DNA from: an uncultured Draconibacterium sp. | Lineage (GTDB): Bacteria; Bacteroidota; Bacteroidia; Bacteroidales; Prolixibacteraceae | NCBI RefSeq assembly: GCF_913063105.1 | Contig: NZ_CAJXYQ010000004.1 | Coordinates: forward strand, 124,001-188,000 | Reading direction: 5' to 3' | DNA length: 64,000 nt | Shown: in pieces, positions 39,601 to 47,384 of the stretch | Position numbering within the stretch: the stretch's first letter is position 1 | How the letters are laid out: each line of letters begins with the position of its first letter | Position numbers and translations under genes: made by a program | The notes under the pieces: generated by a model | The model's input: only the letters and a program-made list of their open reading frames with translations | Database searches by the model: none | What the model was told of the DNA's origin: nothing

Positions 39601-39921
39601 ATATCGGAGCAGGAATTAAGCGACATTCGTAAAAACATTGAACAAAACCTAAACCAACCCGAAGTTAAGCCCTGGTTTGATGGCACTTACCACGTATTAA
39701 ACGAGCGGGATTTGCTTACATCAACAAAACTGTTACGCCCAGACCGTGTAATGTATTCTGGTAACGAAGCCATTGTTGTTGATTACAAAACGGGCGATAA
39801 ACAAACAAAATATAATTACCAGGTACAGGAATATGCCCAGGTCTTGCTTCAATCAGGATTTAAAACAGTAAGTGGCTATCTTTGGTACCTGCACACCGGA
39901 GTACTTGAAAAAGTTTGTTAA
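36667..39921 (+). CDS. UvrD-family helicase-nuclease (AddA/RecB-like)
   Basis: 1084 residues. Superfamily 1A helicase motifs are all visible: I at residues 8-15 (ASAGSGKTF), II in HFMLDEFQDTSGLQW, III in VGDVKQSIYRWRNSD, V in LMTVHKSKGLEFKAV and VI in NLVYVAFTRAESVL. The C-terminus is a RecB-type PD-(D/E)xK nuclease with RPDRVMYSGNEAIVVDYKTG and the YQVQEYAQ motif. It should resect double-strand breaks. AddA normally works with AddB, which is not next to it; the neighbours are a hypothetical protein and a Rieske lipoprotein. A hairpin follows 35 bases after the stop. Confidence 0.93.
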   Translation: MLTVYKASAGSGKTFQLVVEYLKIILNNPYDYKHILAVTFTNKATNEMKSRILEQLHLLATEEKSAYIEPLQQDNNHTEQFIRQRARQVLKNILHDYNHFSINTIDSFTQKVIKAFNRELGISPNFTVELDNDILLQEAADRLLAKINDDKNLLQWLRDFSKEKIESNRSQRIDDDIKNLGQELFKESFQVFFPDEGESVYNRQSLNEFSKELQSMIRRFESELKAKGKNAVASMESFSLGPADFSGGAQRSIGNFFVKLANGQLPNFTQTIRTCAEEVEKWSSKSSKRRDEILHAAETRLMPILVEIVNYYDSNWQSYNTALAAMSQLRMLGILTDLKEEIQKIQQEKGALQLSDSNLLLSKIIGQSDSPFVYEKIGNHYKHFMLDEFQDTSGLQWRNFKPLLDNSLAEGNANLIVGDVKQSIYRWRNSDWSILAEQLDAQFSPNQKQDFTLQKNWRSDKNIIAFNNAVFGELKQAFDQYLLGGLEEHDAYKAKFDHIYASYTQEPGKTTDPAKGLVQVNFLPEDDFEENATEQLLKQVKYLQDQGIKAEEIAILIRKNKEGGPIIDAFLAAARLPENEAYNLSVLSNESLFLHASKAVLFVIYTIELLIDPENLITKASLLQLWQNWLKPGLKDKGIPVYSNQAQPMLDFNDYNGWHLQSDFIEEFETELVEKLQVVKSKVLLTSLDETITHISSLFGLFNFESELPFLQTLIDKAGELKTSLSNDLSNFIFWWNDKGSNTSVNVNEEINSIRLMTVHKSKGLEFKAVLIPYLNWETAWRGNTAPLLWCKPISQPFNKFPLLPIQAGKQMEASEFSPVYYQEKMNYYIDSLNLVYVAFTRAESVLMINCPAPKESQSGSSSGKPTNYLLNKALINQSTHETFSACFNEDQNCFEFGSLSPVAKVTDSQQAVPIKKYNFNDFSTKIKLRLSGEDFLIENEHHHSVKNTGKIIHDILSAITTTADTENACMQAFYDGKISEQELSDIRKNIEQNLNQPEVKPWFDGTYHVLNERDLLTSTKLLRPDRVMYSGNEAIVVDYKTGDKQTKYNYQVQEYAQVLLQSGFKTVSGYLWYLHTGVLEKVC

Positions 39922-39956
39922 TGGTATAGTTGCATAAAAATACTTCTGCCCCGAAC

Positions 39957-39982
39957 AATAAAATACCTTTAGGTGTTTTATT
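39957..39982 (+). terminator. Hairpin after the helicase-nuclease gene
   Basis: AATAAAATACCT and AGGTGTTTTATT pair over 12 positions, one of them T-G, with a 2-base loop and U-rich 3' arm. Placed 36 bases after the stop codon, it is a likely terminator. Confidence 0.6.
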
Positions 39983-40006
39983 ACAAATAACATTCATTAA
40001 ACTGTC

Positions 40007-40435
40007 ATGGAAAGAATCGATTTTATTAAGAAGTTTGCTTTGGGTGGAAGTATTCTTTTAACAGCTCCCGTAATTTTCAGTTCCTGCTCTGATGATGATG
40101 AGGACCTGGAACCTAATCCTCCAGGAAATTCAGGAAACGATATTACAATTAATTTAACAAGTAGCACATACGCCAGTCTGGGCACAGTTGGAGGTTATGC
40201 CTACACAGGCGATATTATCGTGTTCAGAACCGGCCAAAGTACCTACCTGGCGTTATCAAAAGTATGTACCCATCAGGGGTGCACAGTTGCGTACAGCCAT
40301 TCGGATGGTAACGTACTTTGCCCTTGTCACTCATCGCGTTTTTCAACAGGAGGTGCCGTATTAAACGGTCCGGCAACAAGTAGTCTAAAAAAATATGATG
40401 TTGAAAAAGATGGCGACACGCTCACCATCAGTTAA
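40007..40435 (+). CDS. Rieske [2Fe-2S] lipoprotein
   Basis: 142 residues. The N-terminus is a lipoprotein signal with the lipidated Cys27 (VIFSSC), followed by an acidic linker. The Rieske centre is complete: Cys87 and His89 in VCTHQGC, Cys105 and His108 in LCPCHSSRF, with Cys92 and Cys107 as the structural disulfide. It is smaller than cytochrome bc1 Rieske subunits and has no cytochrome b or redox partner beside it, so it is probably a stand-alone periplasmic electron carrier; the partner is unknown. Confidence 0.9.
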   Translation: MERIDFIKKFALGGSILLTAPVIFSSCSDDDEDLEPNPPGNSGNDITINLTSSTYASLGTVGGYAYTGDIIVFRTGQSTYLALSKVCTHQGCTVAYSHSDGNVLCPCHSSRFSTGGAVLNGPATSSLKKYDVEKDGDTLTIS

Positions 40436-40443
40436 ATTTCTTA

Positions 40444-41769
40444 TTAGTTACTCTCAATTACCTGCCCTTGTTCGCGGTAAAGGTCTACCTTACCATCGAG
40501 CAAAACGGCAATAACCGTAACCTGTTCGTCAAGTATTTTTTCCGGCACATCAATGTAAACAATTCCGGGAACAGCACTCCAATATTGTTTCATCTTTACC
40601 TCCCAGTTTAGTTTGGTTCCGTTTCCAACCACCCACATTCGGTTAATTTTGTTTTTAAGCCCTTTAATCATTAACGGCCCATTTGGGGTATGAGGAACAA
40701 ATAAATAGAGGATATCCCCTTTTTTGTTTAAAGCAGTAGGTCCGTAATAATGTTCGTAGGGTATTCCGGCCTGTGTTTCGTATATGGCTTCAGCATGTTT
40801 ACCGGTCCAACGCCCTAACTCTTTTAAAATATGTTTTTGCTCTTCGGGAATTGAACCATCGGCTTTCGGGCCAATGTCGAGCAACAAGTTTCCTCCTTTG
40901 TTAATACAGTCTACCAGAATTCGAATCACCTGGTTGGGTGTTTTGTAGTTGTCATCGTTGTGCTGAAAGCCCCAACTATCGTTCATGGTCATACAAAGTT
41001 CCCAGTAGGTATCGTTGGGCTGTGTAACCGGCAAGCCTTGCTCGGGTGTTGCATAATCTCCGTAACCTTGTATACGACTGTTGAGAATTACATTCTTATT
41101 CCATCCCCTTAAGGCCTCGCTCAGCTCTTGTGCTTTCCATTTCTCTGCCGATTGTTCCCAGTCGCCATCAAACCAAAATAAATCGGGTTTGTACCTGGTA
41201 CTCAACTCCTCCAGTTGGCAAAAATTAAAATCAACAAATCTCGACCAACGAAGCGAATCCGCTTCATACCGTTTTATTTTTCTGGTTTTGTTCGGATAAT
41301 CAGGATGCGACCAGTCGAGTAAGGAATAATATATTCCGACTTTTAAATTGTTTTTACGAAGTGCTTTAACATAGGGGGCAACCAAATCCTTTCCGGCGGG
41401 TGTTTGCTCCACCACATTTAAATCGCCACATTTGGTATCCCACAGGGCAACCCCATCATGATGTTTTGAAGTAAGCACCGCATATTTTGCTCCGCTTTGA
41501 GCGATTAAATGTGCCCACTCATCAGCATTGTAGTTGTCAGCGGTAAAACCGTCAAGTTGCTTCATGTAATCATCATACGTAATGTAATCGTTAAAAAACG
41601 ACCAGCTTTCATCGATTCCATTTACTGCGTAAATTCCCCAATGAATAAAAATACCCAGCCTGGCATTACCAAACCATTCCATTCGGTTTTTACTTTGCTT
41701 GTTAAGATCCTGAGAATAAACCGAACTAACCAGTATACCGGCCAATAAAAGTAAAACTATCTTTCGCAT
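40444..41769 (-). CDS. Alpha-L-fucosidase, GH29
   Basis: 441 residues with a signal peptide (about 1-19). The catalytic barrel shows MEWFGNARLGIFIHWGIYA, LTSKHHDGVALWDT and the nucleophile Asp201 in PDLFWFDGDWE, as expected for GH29. It removes alpha-L-fucose from oligosaccharides, usually in the periplasm or at the surface. It is convergent with the Rieske gene and has no SusC/SusD partners in the window, so it is a single enzyme rather than part of a visible utilization locus. Confidence 0.93.
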   Translation of the reverse strand: MRKIVLLLLAGILVSSVYSQDLNKQSKNRMEWFGNARLGIFIHWGIYAVNGIDESWSFFNDYITYDDYMKQLDGFTADNYNADEWAHLIAQSGAKYAVLTSKHHDGVALWDTKCGDLNVVEQTPAGKDLVAPYVKALRKNNLKVGIYYSLLDWSHPDYPNKTRKIKRYEADSLRWSRFVDFNFCQLEELSTRYKPDLFWFDGDWEQSAEKWKAQELSEALRGWNKNVILNSRIQGYGDYATPEQGLPVTQPNDTYWELCMTMNDSWGFQHNDDNYKTPNQVIRILVDCINKGGNLLLDIGPKADGSIPEEQKHILKELGRWTGKHAEAIYETQAGIPYEHYYGPTALNKKGDILYLFVPHTPNGPLMIKGLKNKINRMWVVGNGTKLNWEVKMKQYWSAVPGIVYIDVPEKILDEQVTVIAVLLDGKVDLYREQGQVIESN

Positions 41770-41832
41770 AGACTTTAAAATAAGATTTAATACCTATGCA
41801 AACTTCCAAAATATTTTTAAAAACTCAAATGA

Positions 41833-42099
41833 TTATTCAAAAGAATAATGTTTTTTTATGGCATCGTGAATATCCCATACACATTCCAGTCCTTTTGGAA
41901 AAGTAACAAAATAGCCTGCTCTAATGGTAATCGCCTCAAATTCGGTAGTTATTGTTGCTTCTCCTTCTGTAATATAACACAACTCAGTCTGGTCGTAATA
42001 CCAATCAAATTTGGCTTCTTCGTGTTCCCAAACCGGCCATTCAAAAACTCCTTCTTCCTGTAATTCTTCTTCAGAATACTGATCAACTGAAATTTTCAT
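41833..42099 (-). CDS. Small cupin-domain protein
   Basis: 88 residues, one cupin barrel of the (S)-ureidoglycine aminohydrolase/EutQ-like type: VFEWPVWEHEEAKFDWYYDQ, TELCYITEGEATITTE and IRAGYFVTFPKGLECVWDI. It keeps the Glu and Tyr-rich pattern but not the full set of metal-binding histidines, so it may bind a small ligand rather than catalyse a reaction. It stands alone. Confidence 0.8.
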   Translation of the reverse strand: MKISVDQYSEEELQEEGVFEWPVWEHEEAKFDWYYDQTELCYITEGEATITTEFEAITIRAGYFVTFPKGLECVWDIHDAIKKHYSFE

Positions 42100-42173
42100 A
42101 CAAATTGAATTTATAGCGGACTAAATTTAAGAATTTATGATGATAAATATATCAACGAAAAAAGTATAAATCA

Positions 42174-42341
42174 TTAACTGTATATTGTTAATACCAGCCT
42201 GCGAGCTCCCCCATAATTTCGAAATTCGCAAAAATAAATTCCCTGCCAGGTTCCTAAATTTAAACGATGCCTTGTTATTGGAATGGTTATTTCTGCCCCA
42301 ATAACCGAGCTTTTTAAATGGGCAGGCATATCATAGTTCAT
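42174..42341 (-). pseudogene. Truncated duplicate of the adjacent yjbQ gene
   Basis: This 55-codon frame, ATG at 42341 to TAA at 42174, repeats the C-terminal part of the YjbQ protein encoded at 42550-42960. By eye, 46 of its last 53 residues are identical, including DMPAHLKSSVIGAEITIPIT and RLNLGTWQGIYFCEF. The N-terminal 80 or so residues, with the HTSAGITLNENAD active-site region, are missing, so it cannot be functional on its own. It is in the same orientation as the intact gene, separated by the CTCTGTG inverted repeat. Confidence 0.85.
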
Positions 42342-42376
42342 GTATTTTAATACATATCAGTTCTGATTCAACTTAG

Positions 42377-42479
42377 ATCCTTTGTGAACCTCTGTGTATT
42401 CTTCTTCGTGTGGCTTTGTGATACAGCAAAAGTTATTACACAGAGTTCCACAGAGTTTGCGCAAAGTTTCACAAAGGAT
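42377..42479. repeat. CTCTGTG-type inverted repeat
   Basis: The outer arms ATCCTTTGTGAA (42377-42388) and TTCACAAAGGAT (42468-42479) are perfect inverse complements. Inner CTCTGTG and CACAGAG motifs also face each other. This 103-base element is of a kind scattered in Bacteroidota intergenic regions; a related decayed copy lies at 29681-29730. Confidence 0.6.
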
Positions 42480-42549
42480 TAGTTCAAATCGTTCCCATGA
42501 TGAACCATTTATAAATGCATTTCAAAATTGTAAAGCCATCGAATTGGTG

Positions 42550-42960
42550 CTAACTTAAAATAGTTAAAACAACCTTTCTACTACCCCCATAATCCCGAAA
42601 TTCACAAAAATAAATCCCCTGCCAGGTGCCTAAATTTAAACGGTGATTCGTTATGGGAATGGTTATTTCAGCACCAATTACCGAGCTTTTTAAATGTGCG
42701 GGCATATCATCAGATCCCTCGTAGGTATGTATATAAACCGGATCGTTTTCCGGTATCATTTTATTGATAAAAGATTCAAAATCGCTACGTACGGTCGGGT
42801 CAGCATTTTCGTTAAGGGTAATTCCGGCCGAAGTATGTTTTACCAAAATATGCAGCAAACCTTTTTCCGGCAGTTCAGGAAGTTGTTTTTCAATTAAACG
42901 GGTTATTAAATGATACCCTCTGCTAAAAGCTGGTAGCGTTATTTCAATCTGTTCAACCAT
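42550..42960 (-). CDS. yjbQ: YjbQ/UPF0047 family protein
   Basis: 136 residues, full length. The family signature HTSAGITLNENADPTVRSDFE lies at about residues 42-62 and the C-terminus has SSVIGAEITIPI, LGTWQGIYFCEF and the final GGSRKVVLTILS. E. coli YjbQ has weak thiamine phosphate synthase activity in vitro, and the true role is unclear. A truncated duplicate follows downstream on the same strand. Confidence 0.92.
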   Translation of the reverse strand: MVEQIEITLPAFSRGYHLITRLIEKQLPELPEKGLLHILVKHTSAGITLNENADPTVRSDFESFINKMIPENDPVYIHTYEGSDDMPAHLKSSVIGAEITIPITNHRLNLGTWQGIYFCEFRDYGGSRKVVLTILS

Positions 42961-43156
42961 AGCTTAAAATATTCTTTAGTTTTAAAGTAAAAACATCTGT
43001 ATGCGCCATCAAAATTAATCGTTTTCGGAGCTTTTTGTATAACACTTATCTCTTATTTTCGGCCGTTTACCTTTTATCAGCGTATAAAACCTGATGGATT
43101 GTGTACATTCGGACTCTTGTTTAGTTCACAGAAAATATAATTTAAATATTGTGATT

Positions 43157-43525
43157 ATGAAATTTCTGGGTAATTTGATTTGGTTAATTTTTGGCGGTTT
43201 TGCCATATTTTTAGAATACATGTTGGCCGGTTTGGCGCTCTGTATTACCATTATTGGAATCCCCTTCGGACTTCAATCGTTTAAACTTGGCGTATTGGCT
43301 TTATGGCCATTTGGGCAAAAAATTGAGTATATGGATTATGCCCCGGGCTGCCTGTCAACCATTATGAATATTTTGTGGTTATTAATTGGTGGCATCTGGA
43401 TTATGCTAACCCACGTGTTTTTCGGGCTGTTGCTGGGAATTACTATAATAGGAATCCCGTGGGCAAAACAGCATTTTAAAATGGCATCGCTGGCACTTAC
43501 GCCATTTGGCCGAAGAATTGGGTAA
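43157..43525 (+). CDS. yccF: YccF-domain inner membrane protein
   Basis: 122 residues from the ATG at 43157; an upstream ATG at 43094 would add a non-hydrophobic leader unlike the family. Two copies of the YccF domain are seen, each with an NLIWLIFGG or NILWLLIGG start and an ITIIGIP core, giving four hydrophobic segments. A conserved inner membrane protein of unknown function. Confidence 0.88.
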   Translation: MKFLGNLIWLIFGGFAIFLEYMLAGLALCITIIGIPFGLQSFKLGVLALWPFGQKIEYMDYAPGCLSTIMNILWLLIGGIWIMLTHVFFGLLLGITIIGIPWAKQHFKMASLALTPFGRRIG

Positions 43526-43697
43526 AACCGCAGGATAAAAACCAAAATTGGGTAAACCGGAAAACACAATCTATTGTTTTAGTTAAAAAAATAAAAACGA
43601 TTGGTGTTGTTAAAAAAAGGAAGGCCTTGCCCTATTTTTTAATTACATCATTTATCAGGAATAAAAAATTGATACTTTAGTATATCAAATAGTGACA

Positions 43698-44468
43698 ATG
43701 GAAAAATTATCGATATACGGGAAGAAACAGTTAGAGCCGGGGAAGCAGAGTTTTATCGACTGCAACAATTTTATTCTTGGCGTAAAACGCAATACCGAAG
43801 GATGGTACCTTAAATCTTTTGAACGTAATGCCGACGAATCAGTAACTAATCCGGAAGAAATTGAGGAAGGCATGTATTACCACACCGGAAAATCAAACAC
43901 CCTTATTCTGGCACCTGCACTTCCGGTAAAACCAATGGTTTTTAAAGGCAAGCGCATAACCATATCTCCGCACCAACGATTAACGTTCTTTGTAAAAATT
44001 CCGCTTTTAATGCAAGTTTATTACGCAAAAAAACAGGATGAAAACCTGCTGGCCGAGTTTCCATTTCATAAAATTTCGGACACCTGGTTTGGCGAACCCG
44101 TTAACGGAGAAGCTGCCTATGCCCTCGATGCCGAACATTTCCTTGATATAAATGCTATTGAAAGGGATGAAAACAGTGCTATCTGCCCCATAAATATTTT
44201 TAATAACAACGATGCTCCGCTTGAACTTGAACGGCTCATTTTACGAGTTGACCAAATGAATTTATTGCGGTTTAAAGAGCAGATTGTCACCAGCTTGGTA
44301 AAACTCGAATACAAAGGAAAAGATCATTTAAGCGCTGTAAATTATGGCTTTTCAAAAGCCTTGCATGGCGAAAATCACGAAATTCTTGCCAAAGCCAGAA
44401 ATCCGGAGAACAAAAGCCTGCTAAAAATTAACTTTCATTTTATTAAAAACATTTATCGTACTGAATAA
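43698..44468 (+). CDS. DUF432-like protein coupled to a mechanosensitive channel
   Basis: 256 residues from the ATG at 43698; a GTG two codons earlier is possible. It has no signal peptide or membrane helix. The beta-rich sequence (ITISPHQRLTFFVKIPLLM, FHKISDTWFGEPVNGEAAYA, ICPINIFNNNDAPLELERLI) resembles DUF432 proteins, which are frequently encoded next to MscS-type channels. Its stop overlaps the channel start by 1 base (TAATG), so the two are translationally coupled. It may be a cytoplasmic regulator of the channel (inference). Confidence 0.75.
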   Translation: MEKLSIYGKKQLEPGKQSFIDCNNFILGVKRNTEGWYLKSFERNADESVTNPEEIEEGMYYHTGKSNTLILAPALPVKPMVFKGKRITISPHQRLTFFVKIPLLMQVYYAKKQDENLLAEFPFHKISDTWFGEPVNGEAAYALDAEHFLDINAIERDENSAICPINIFNNNDAPLELERLILRVDQMNLLRFKEQIVTSLVKLEYKGKDHLSAVNYGFSKALHGENHEILAKARNPENKSLLKINFHFIKNIYRTE

Positions 44469-45313
44469 TGGAATTTGAATGGTCGAAATATTTTAACGCC
44501 GACAACTTTGAGAAGTTATTGCGCACACTAATTATTCTGGCAATAGGTATTGCCTTCATCTACCTGTTGGCATTTACGGTAAAAAAACTCTTGCCAAAAT
44601 CCTTGTCGCAGCAACGCAAAATGATTATCCAGCGACTTATTTATTACTCCGGCTTCCTGGCTCTTGCTTTTATAATTATTGCCGAATTAAAAATAAACCT
44701 TGCACCATTTTTTGGGGCAGCAGGCGTTATCGGGCTTGTAATTGGTGTGGCCTCGCAAACCAGCATTGGCAACATTGTCAGCGGATTCTTCCTGGTTTCA
44801 GAAAAATCGTTTGAAATTGGCGATGTTATTAAAGTTGGTGACAAGGCAGGGGTTGTTTTTAGCATCGACCTGTTATCCATTAAAATCCGCACTTTTGATA
44901 ATCAATTGTTGCGCATCCCTAATCAAACCATTATTTCTACGGAATTGATAAACGTGACCCGTTTCCCCATCAGGCGCCTCGATTTTTTAGTTAGTGTGGC
45001 CTACAAAGAAGATCTGGCACGTGTAAAAACAATATTGGAAGAAGTTGCCAAAGCCAATCCATTAAGCTTAGATGAACCCGAGCCACTGATTGTTTTTAAA
45101 GATTTTGGCGCAAGCGGAATCGATATTTTACTTGGCGTTTGGTTTGAAAAAACCAATTACCTCAAGGTAAAAAATTCCATTTTTCAGGAAATAAAACAAC
45201 GTTTTGATGAAGAAGGAATAGAAATTCCGTTCCCGCATGTTACCTTGTACACCGGCGAAGCAACCAAACCATTTCCGGTTACAACTACTTCAGCAAAAAA
45301 GCAACAATCTTAA
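44468..45313 (+). CDS. MscS-family mechanosensitive ion channel
   Basis: 281 residues. Two clear membrane helices (about 18-38 and 58-78) are followed by the pore helix GAAGVIGLVIGVASQTSIG, NIVSGFFLVSEKSFEIGDVI and the cytoplasmic beta domain with VFSIDLLSIKIRTFDNQLLR and IPNQTIIS. The pore helix pattern of Ala and Gly is typical. It would release solutes during hypo-osmotic shock. Its 3' end overlaps the convergent Crp/Fnr gene by 4 bases. Confidence 0.93.
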   Translation: MEFEWSKYFNADNFEKLLRTLIILAIGIAFIYLLAFTVKKLLPKSLSQQRKMIIQRLIYYSGFLALAFIIIAELKINLAPFFGAAGVIGLVIGVASQTSIGNIVSGFFLVSEKSFEIGDVIKVGDKAGVVFSIDLLSIKIRTFDNQLLRIPNQTIISTELINVTRFPIRRLDFLVSVAYKEDLARVKTILEEVAKANPLSLDEPEPLIVFKDFGASGIDILLGVWFEKTNYLKVKNSIFQEIKQRFDEEGIEIPFPHVTLYTGEATKPFPVTTTSAKKQQS

Positions 45314-45876
45314 AGTTTATATAAAATCCGGGTTAAAATATTGCGGTGGATACCCAGATAAGAAGCAATATGCTGGCGTTGTAATTTTTGTGCCAATTCG
45401 GGGTATTCTTCCAGGAATTTACGAATACGCTGTTCGGCATTTAGCGATTGGAAAGAGTGAATACGATCCATGGCCTGTATGTAACTTTCTTCGGCCAGAA
45501 TTCGCACGGTACGCTCAAATTTATGATTGGAATCGAGTAGATTCTTAAACTCATCCTTTTCAATAAATATCAGCCTCGAATCTTCGTAAGCTCGAATTGC
45601 CTCGGATGAATCTTTTCCTAGTACAAAGCCACGGTGGTTGCTAACAATAAAATTATTAGGTGGAAAAAAGAATCGCGACACCCATTCAGTACCACTATCC
45701 GACAGATAGGAGGCGTAAAGCAATCCATCAATTAAAATGCCGAGCTTTTTATTCTTCTCGCCATAATTAATAAATAACTCCCCTTTTTTCAACACTACCG
45801 GTTGGTTCTTCAAATCAAAAGAATCAATCAGGCTCAGGGTGTGCTCAAATCGGGATATTATTTTTTTTCTATCCAT
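45310..45876 (-). CDS. Crp/Fnr-family transcriptional regulator
   Basis: 188 residues. The N-terminal cyclic-nucleotide-binding fold has LKKGELFINYGEKNKKLGIL and GTEWVSRFFFPPNNFIVSN, and the C-terminal helix-turn-helix is QRQHIASYLGIHRNILTRILYKL, somewhat short at the end. There are no cysteines placed as in FNR, so no iron-sulfur cluster is expected, and the ligand is unknown. It lies 54 bases downstream of the aminotransferase on the same strand and could be read with it. Confidence 0.88.
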   Translation of the reverse strand: MDRKKIISRFEHTLSLIDSFDLKNQPVVLKKGELFINYGEKNKKLGILIDGLLYASYLSDSGTEWVSRFFFPPNNFIVSNHRGFVLGKDSSEAIRAYEDSRLIFIEKDEFKNLLDSNHKFERTVRILAEESYIQAMDRIHSFQSLNAEQRIRKFLEEYPELAQKLQRQHIASYLGIHRNILTRILYKL

Positions 45877-45930
45877 AATTTTTCTATCAACAACCTCTTA
45901 TCAAAAAAGGTAAAAAACCGAAGGCTATTT

Positions 45931-47244
45931 TTATTTTGAAAAATGCGTGTTAAACAACTTTAATCGTTTCTCGAGATCAGGAAACTGATTCGGCAGTACA
46001 AAGGATACGCAGGCCCTGACTCCTTCTTCTTCACTCCCCGTATTATCAAGGGCAATGGCGCTTATGCCGTAAAACAGCAGGTTGGCTACCAGTTGGTTAC
46101 CCGTCATTCCCGGGTAGGCGATGGTAAAATAAAAGCCATCAGCAATAGGCACTCCTAAATCATTCTGATAAACTATTCGGAAACCATTTTCAAGAAACAG
46201 GCGTTTCATTTCTTTGGCACGTTCGCCATAAGCTTTTACCCCATCAACAAAATTAAACTCGCCATTATTAGCTGCTTTTAGCATGGCGGTTAAAGCCCAC
46301 TGCGCCGAATGACTGGTTCCGGAAGATAAAGAATAAAGTAAACGAAGCGTGATTGTAGCACCAAAAGTTGTTCCTTTAAAACGTTCCTGTAAATCGGGGT
46401 AATCGCGATTAAACAGTTTATCGGAGATGGCCATGATACCAATTCGCTGACCGGCGTATGAAAATATTTTTGAGCTTGAAATAAAGAGTACATAGTTATC
46501 GGTGTAATTGGCAACCGATGGTTGAAAAGGTGCTTGTCCCGGTTTTGAGAAATCCGTTCTGAAATCCATTCCGAAATACGCCAGGTCTTCCATTACAATT
46601 ACATCGTATTTGTTGGCCAATTCACCAATTATCTGCAATTCGGTATCGTTAAAGCAAATCCACGATGGGTTGTTTGGATTGGAGTAAACAATGGAATTAA
46701 TGTTCCCTTTTTCAAGAAACGCCTCCAATTTGGCTTTTAGTTTTTCGCCTCTGAAATTAAAAACATCAAAAGTTTCGAATTTTTGCCCCAGCACCATCAT
46801 TTGCTGCTTTTGTACCGGAAAACCAGGGTCGATAAAAAGCACCGTATCTTTTTTCTTATCGCAGTTTCCGGCTGCCATAAATGCGGCATAGGTTCCCTGC
46901 ATCGATCCGGTAGTGGGAATACAACCGGCAGAAGCCACATCAACATCCATAAAATTTTTAATGAATTTTGATGCTTCTTCTTTTAAGGGTTTAATCCCGT
47001 CAACCATCGGATAAATAGCCGAAACGCCACGGTCAAGAGCTTCTTTTTCGGCCTCAACGCCCACCTTGGCCGGAGGCAAACCCGGCACCCCCATTTCCAT
47101 GCGGATGTATTTAAAATCACTGGCTTCTTCAACCAGGTTTACTAAAGCAACAACTTCACGAATTGATGCTTTTCCGATATCAGGAATACGCAGTTGTGCT
47201 ATTTTTTCTTCAACAAGCTTTTTATCCAAAGGAGAGTTATTCAT
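45931..47244 (-). CDS. PLP-dependent aminotransferase, class I/II
   Basis: 437 residues, cytoplasmic. Family features: GSMQGTYAAFMAAG, SNPNNPSWICFND (the Asn-Pro substrate loop), MEDLAYFGMD and the pyridoxal-phosphate lysine in SSSKIFSYAGQRIGIM. The substrate cannot be told from sequence, but it lies downstream of prephenate dehydratase and flavodoxin, so an aromatic amino acid role is reasonable. A terminator separates it from the flavodoxin, so it is probably its own unit with the Crp/Fnr gene. Confidence 0.88.
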   Translation of the reverse strand: MNNSPLDKKLVEEKIAQLRIPDIGKASIREVVALVNLVEEASDFKYIRMEMGVPGLPPAKVGVEAEKEALDRGVSAIYPMVDGIKPLKEEASKFIKNFMDVDVASAGCIPTTGSMQGTYAAFMAAGNCDKKKDTVLFIDPGFPVQKQQMMVLGQKFETFDVFNFRGEKLKAKLEAFLEKGNINSIVYSNPNNPSWICFNDTELQIIGELANKYDVIVMEDLAYFGMDFRTDFSKPGQAPFQPSVANYTDNYVLFISSSKIFSYAGQRIGIMAISDKLFNRDYPDLQERFKGTTFGATITLRLLYSLSSGTSHSAQWALTAMLKAANNGEFNFVDGVKAYGERAKEMKRLFLENGFRIVYQNDLGVPIADGFYFTIAYPGMTGNQLVANLLFYGISAIALDNTGSEEEGVRACVSFVLPNQFPDLEKRLKLFNTHFSK

Positions 47245-47312
47245 ACTTAACAGGTTAAACCTTTTTAGTTAGTAAAATGGTGCTCAAATATCACAGTCGC
47301 AATAGTAAGCTG

Positions 47313-47348
47313 AAAAAAAGAAACCAGTTATTCTTACCGGTTTCTTTT
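47313..47348 (-). terminator. Terminator after the flavodoxin gene
   Basis: GGTTTCTTTT (47339-47348) and AAAAGAAACC (47316-47325) form a 10-base-pair stem, extended past one mismatch, with a T-run on the minus strand at 47319-47313. It lies 36 bases after the flavodoxin stop. Confidence 0.75.
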
Positions 47349-47384
47349 ACAAATTATGATCGTTAATTTTTTCTGCAATGGAAA

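Larger units (their letters stand above)
42100..42549. other. Intergenic region with a gene remnant and an inverted repeat
   Basis: No intact gene. It contains the partial YjbQ duplicate at 42174-42341 and the CTCTGTG inverted repeat at 42377-42479, both listed separately. The remaining bases show nothing I can interpret apart from a short palindrome, TGTATTTTAATACA, at about 42341-42354. Confidence 0.6.

Noticed and set aside
43605..43645. A terminator hairpin after yccF
   Set aside because: The A-run and T-run face each other, but the G+C part of the stem (aaggccttgccc) pairs poorly, so I did not list it.
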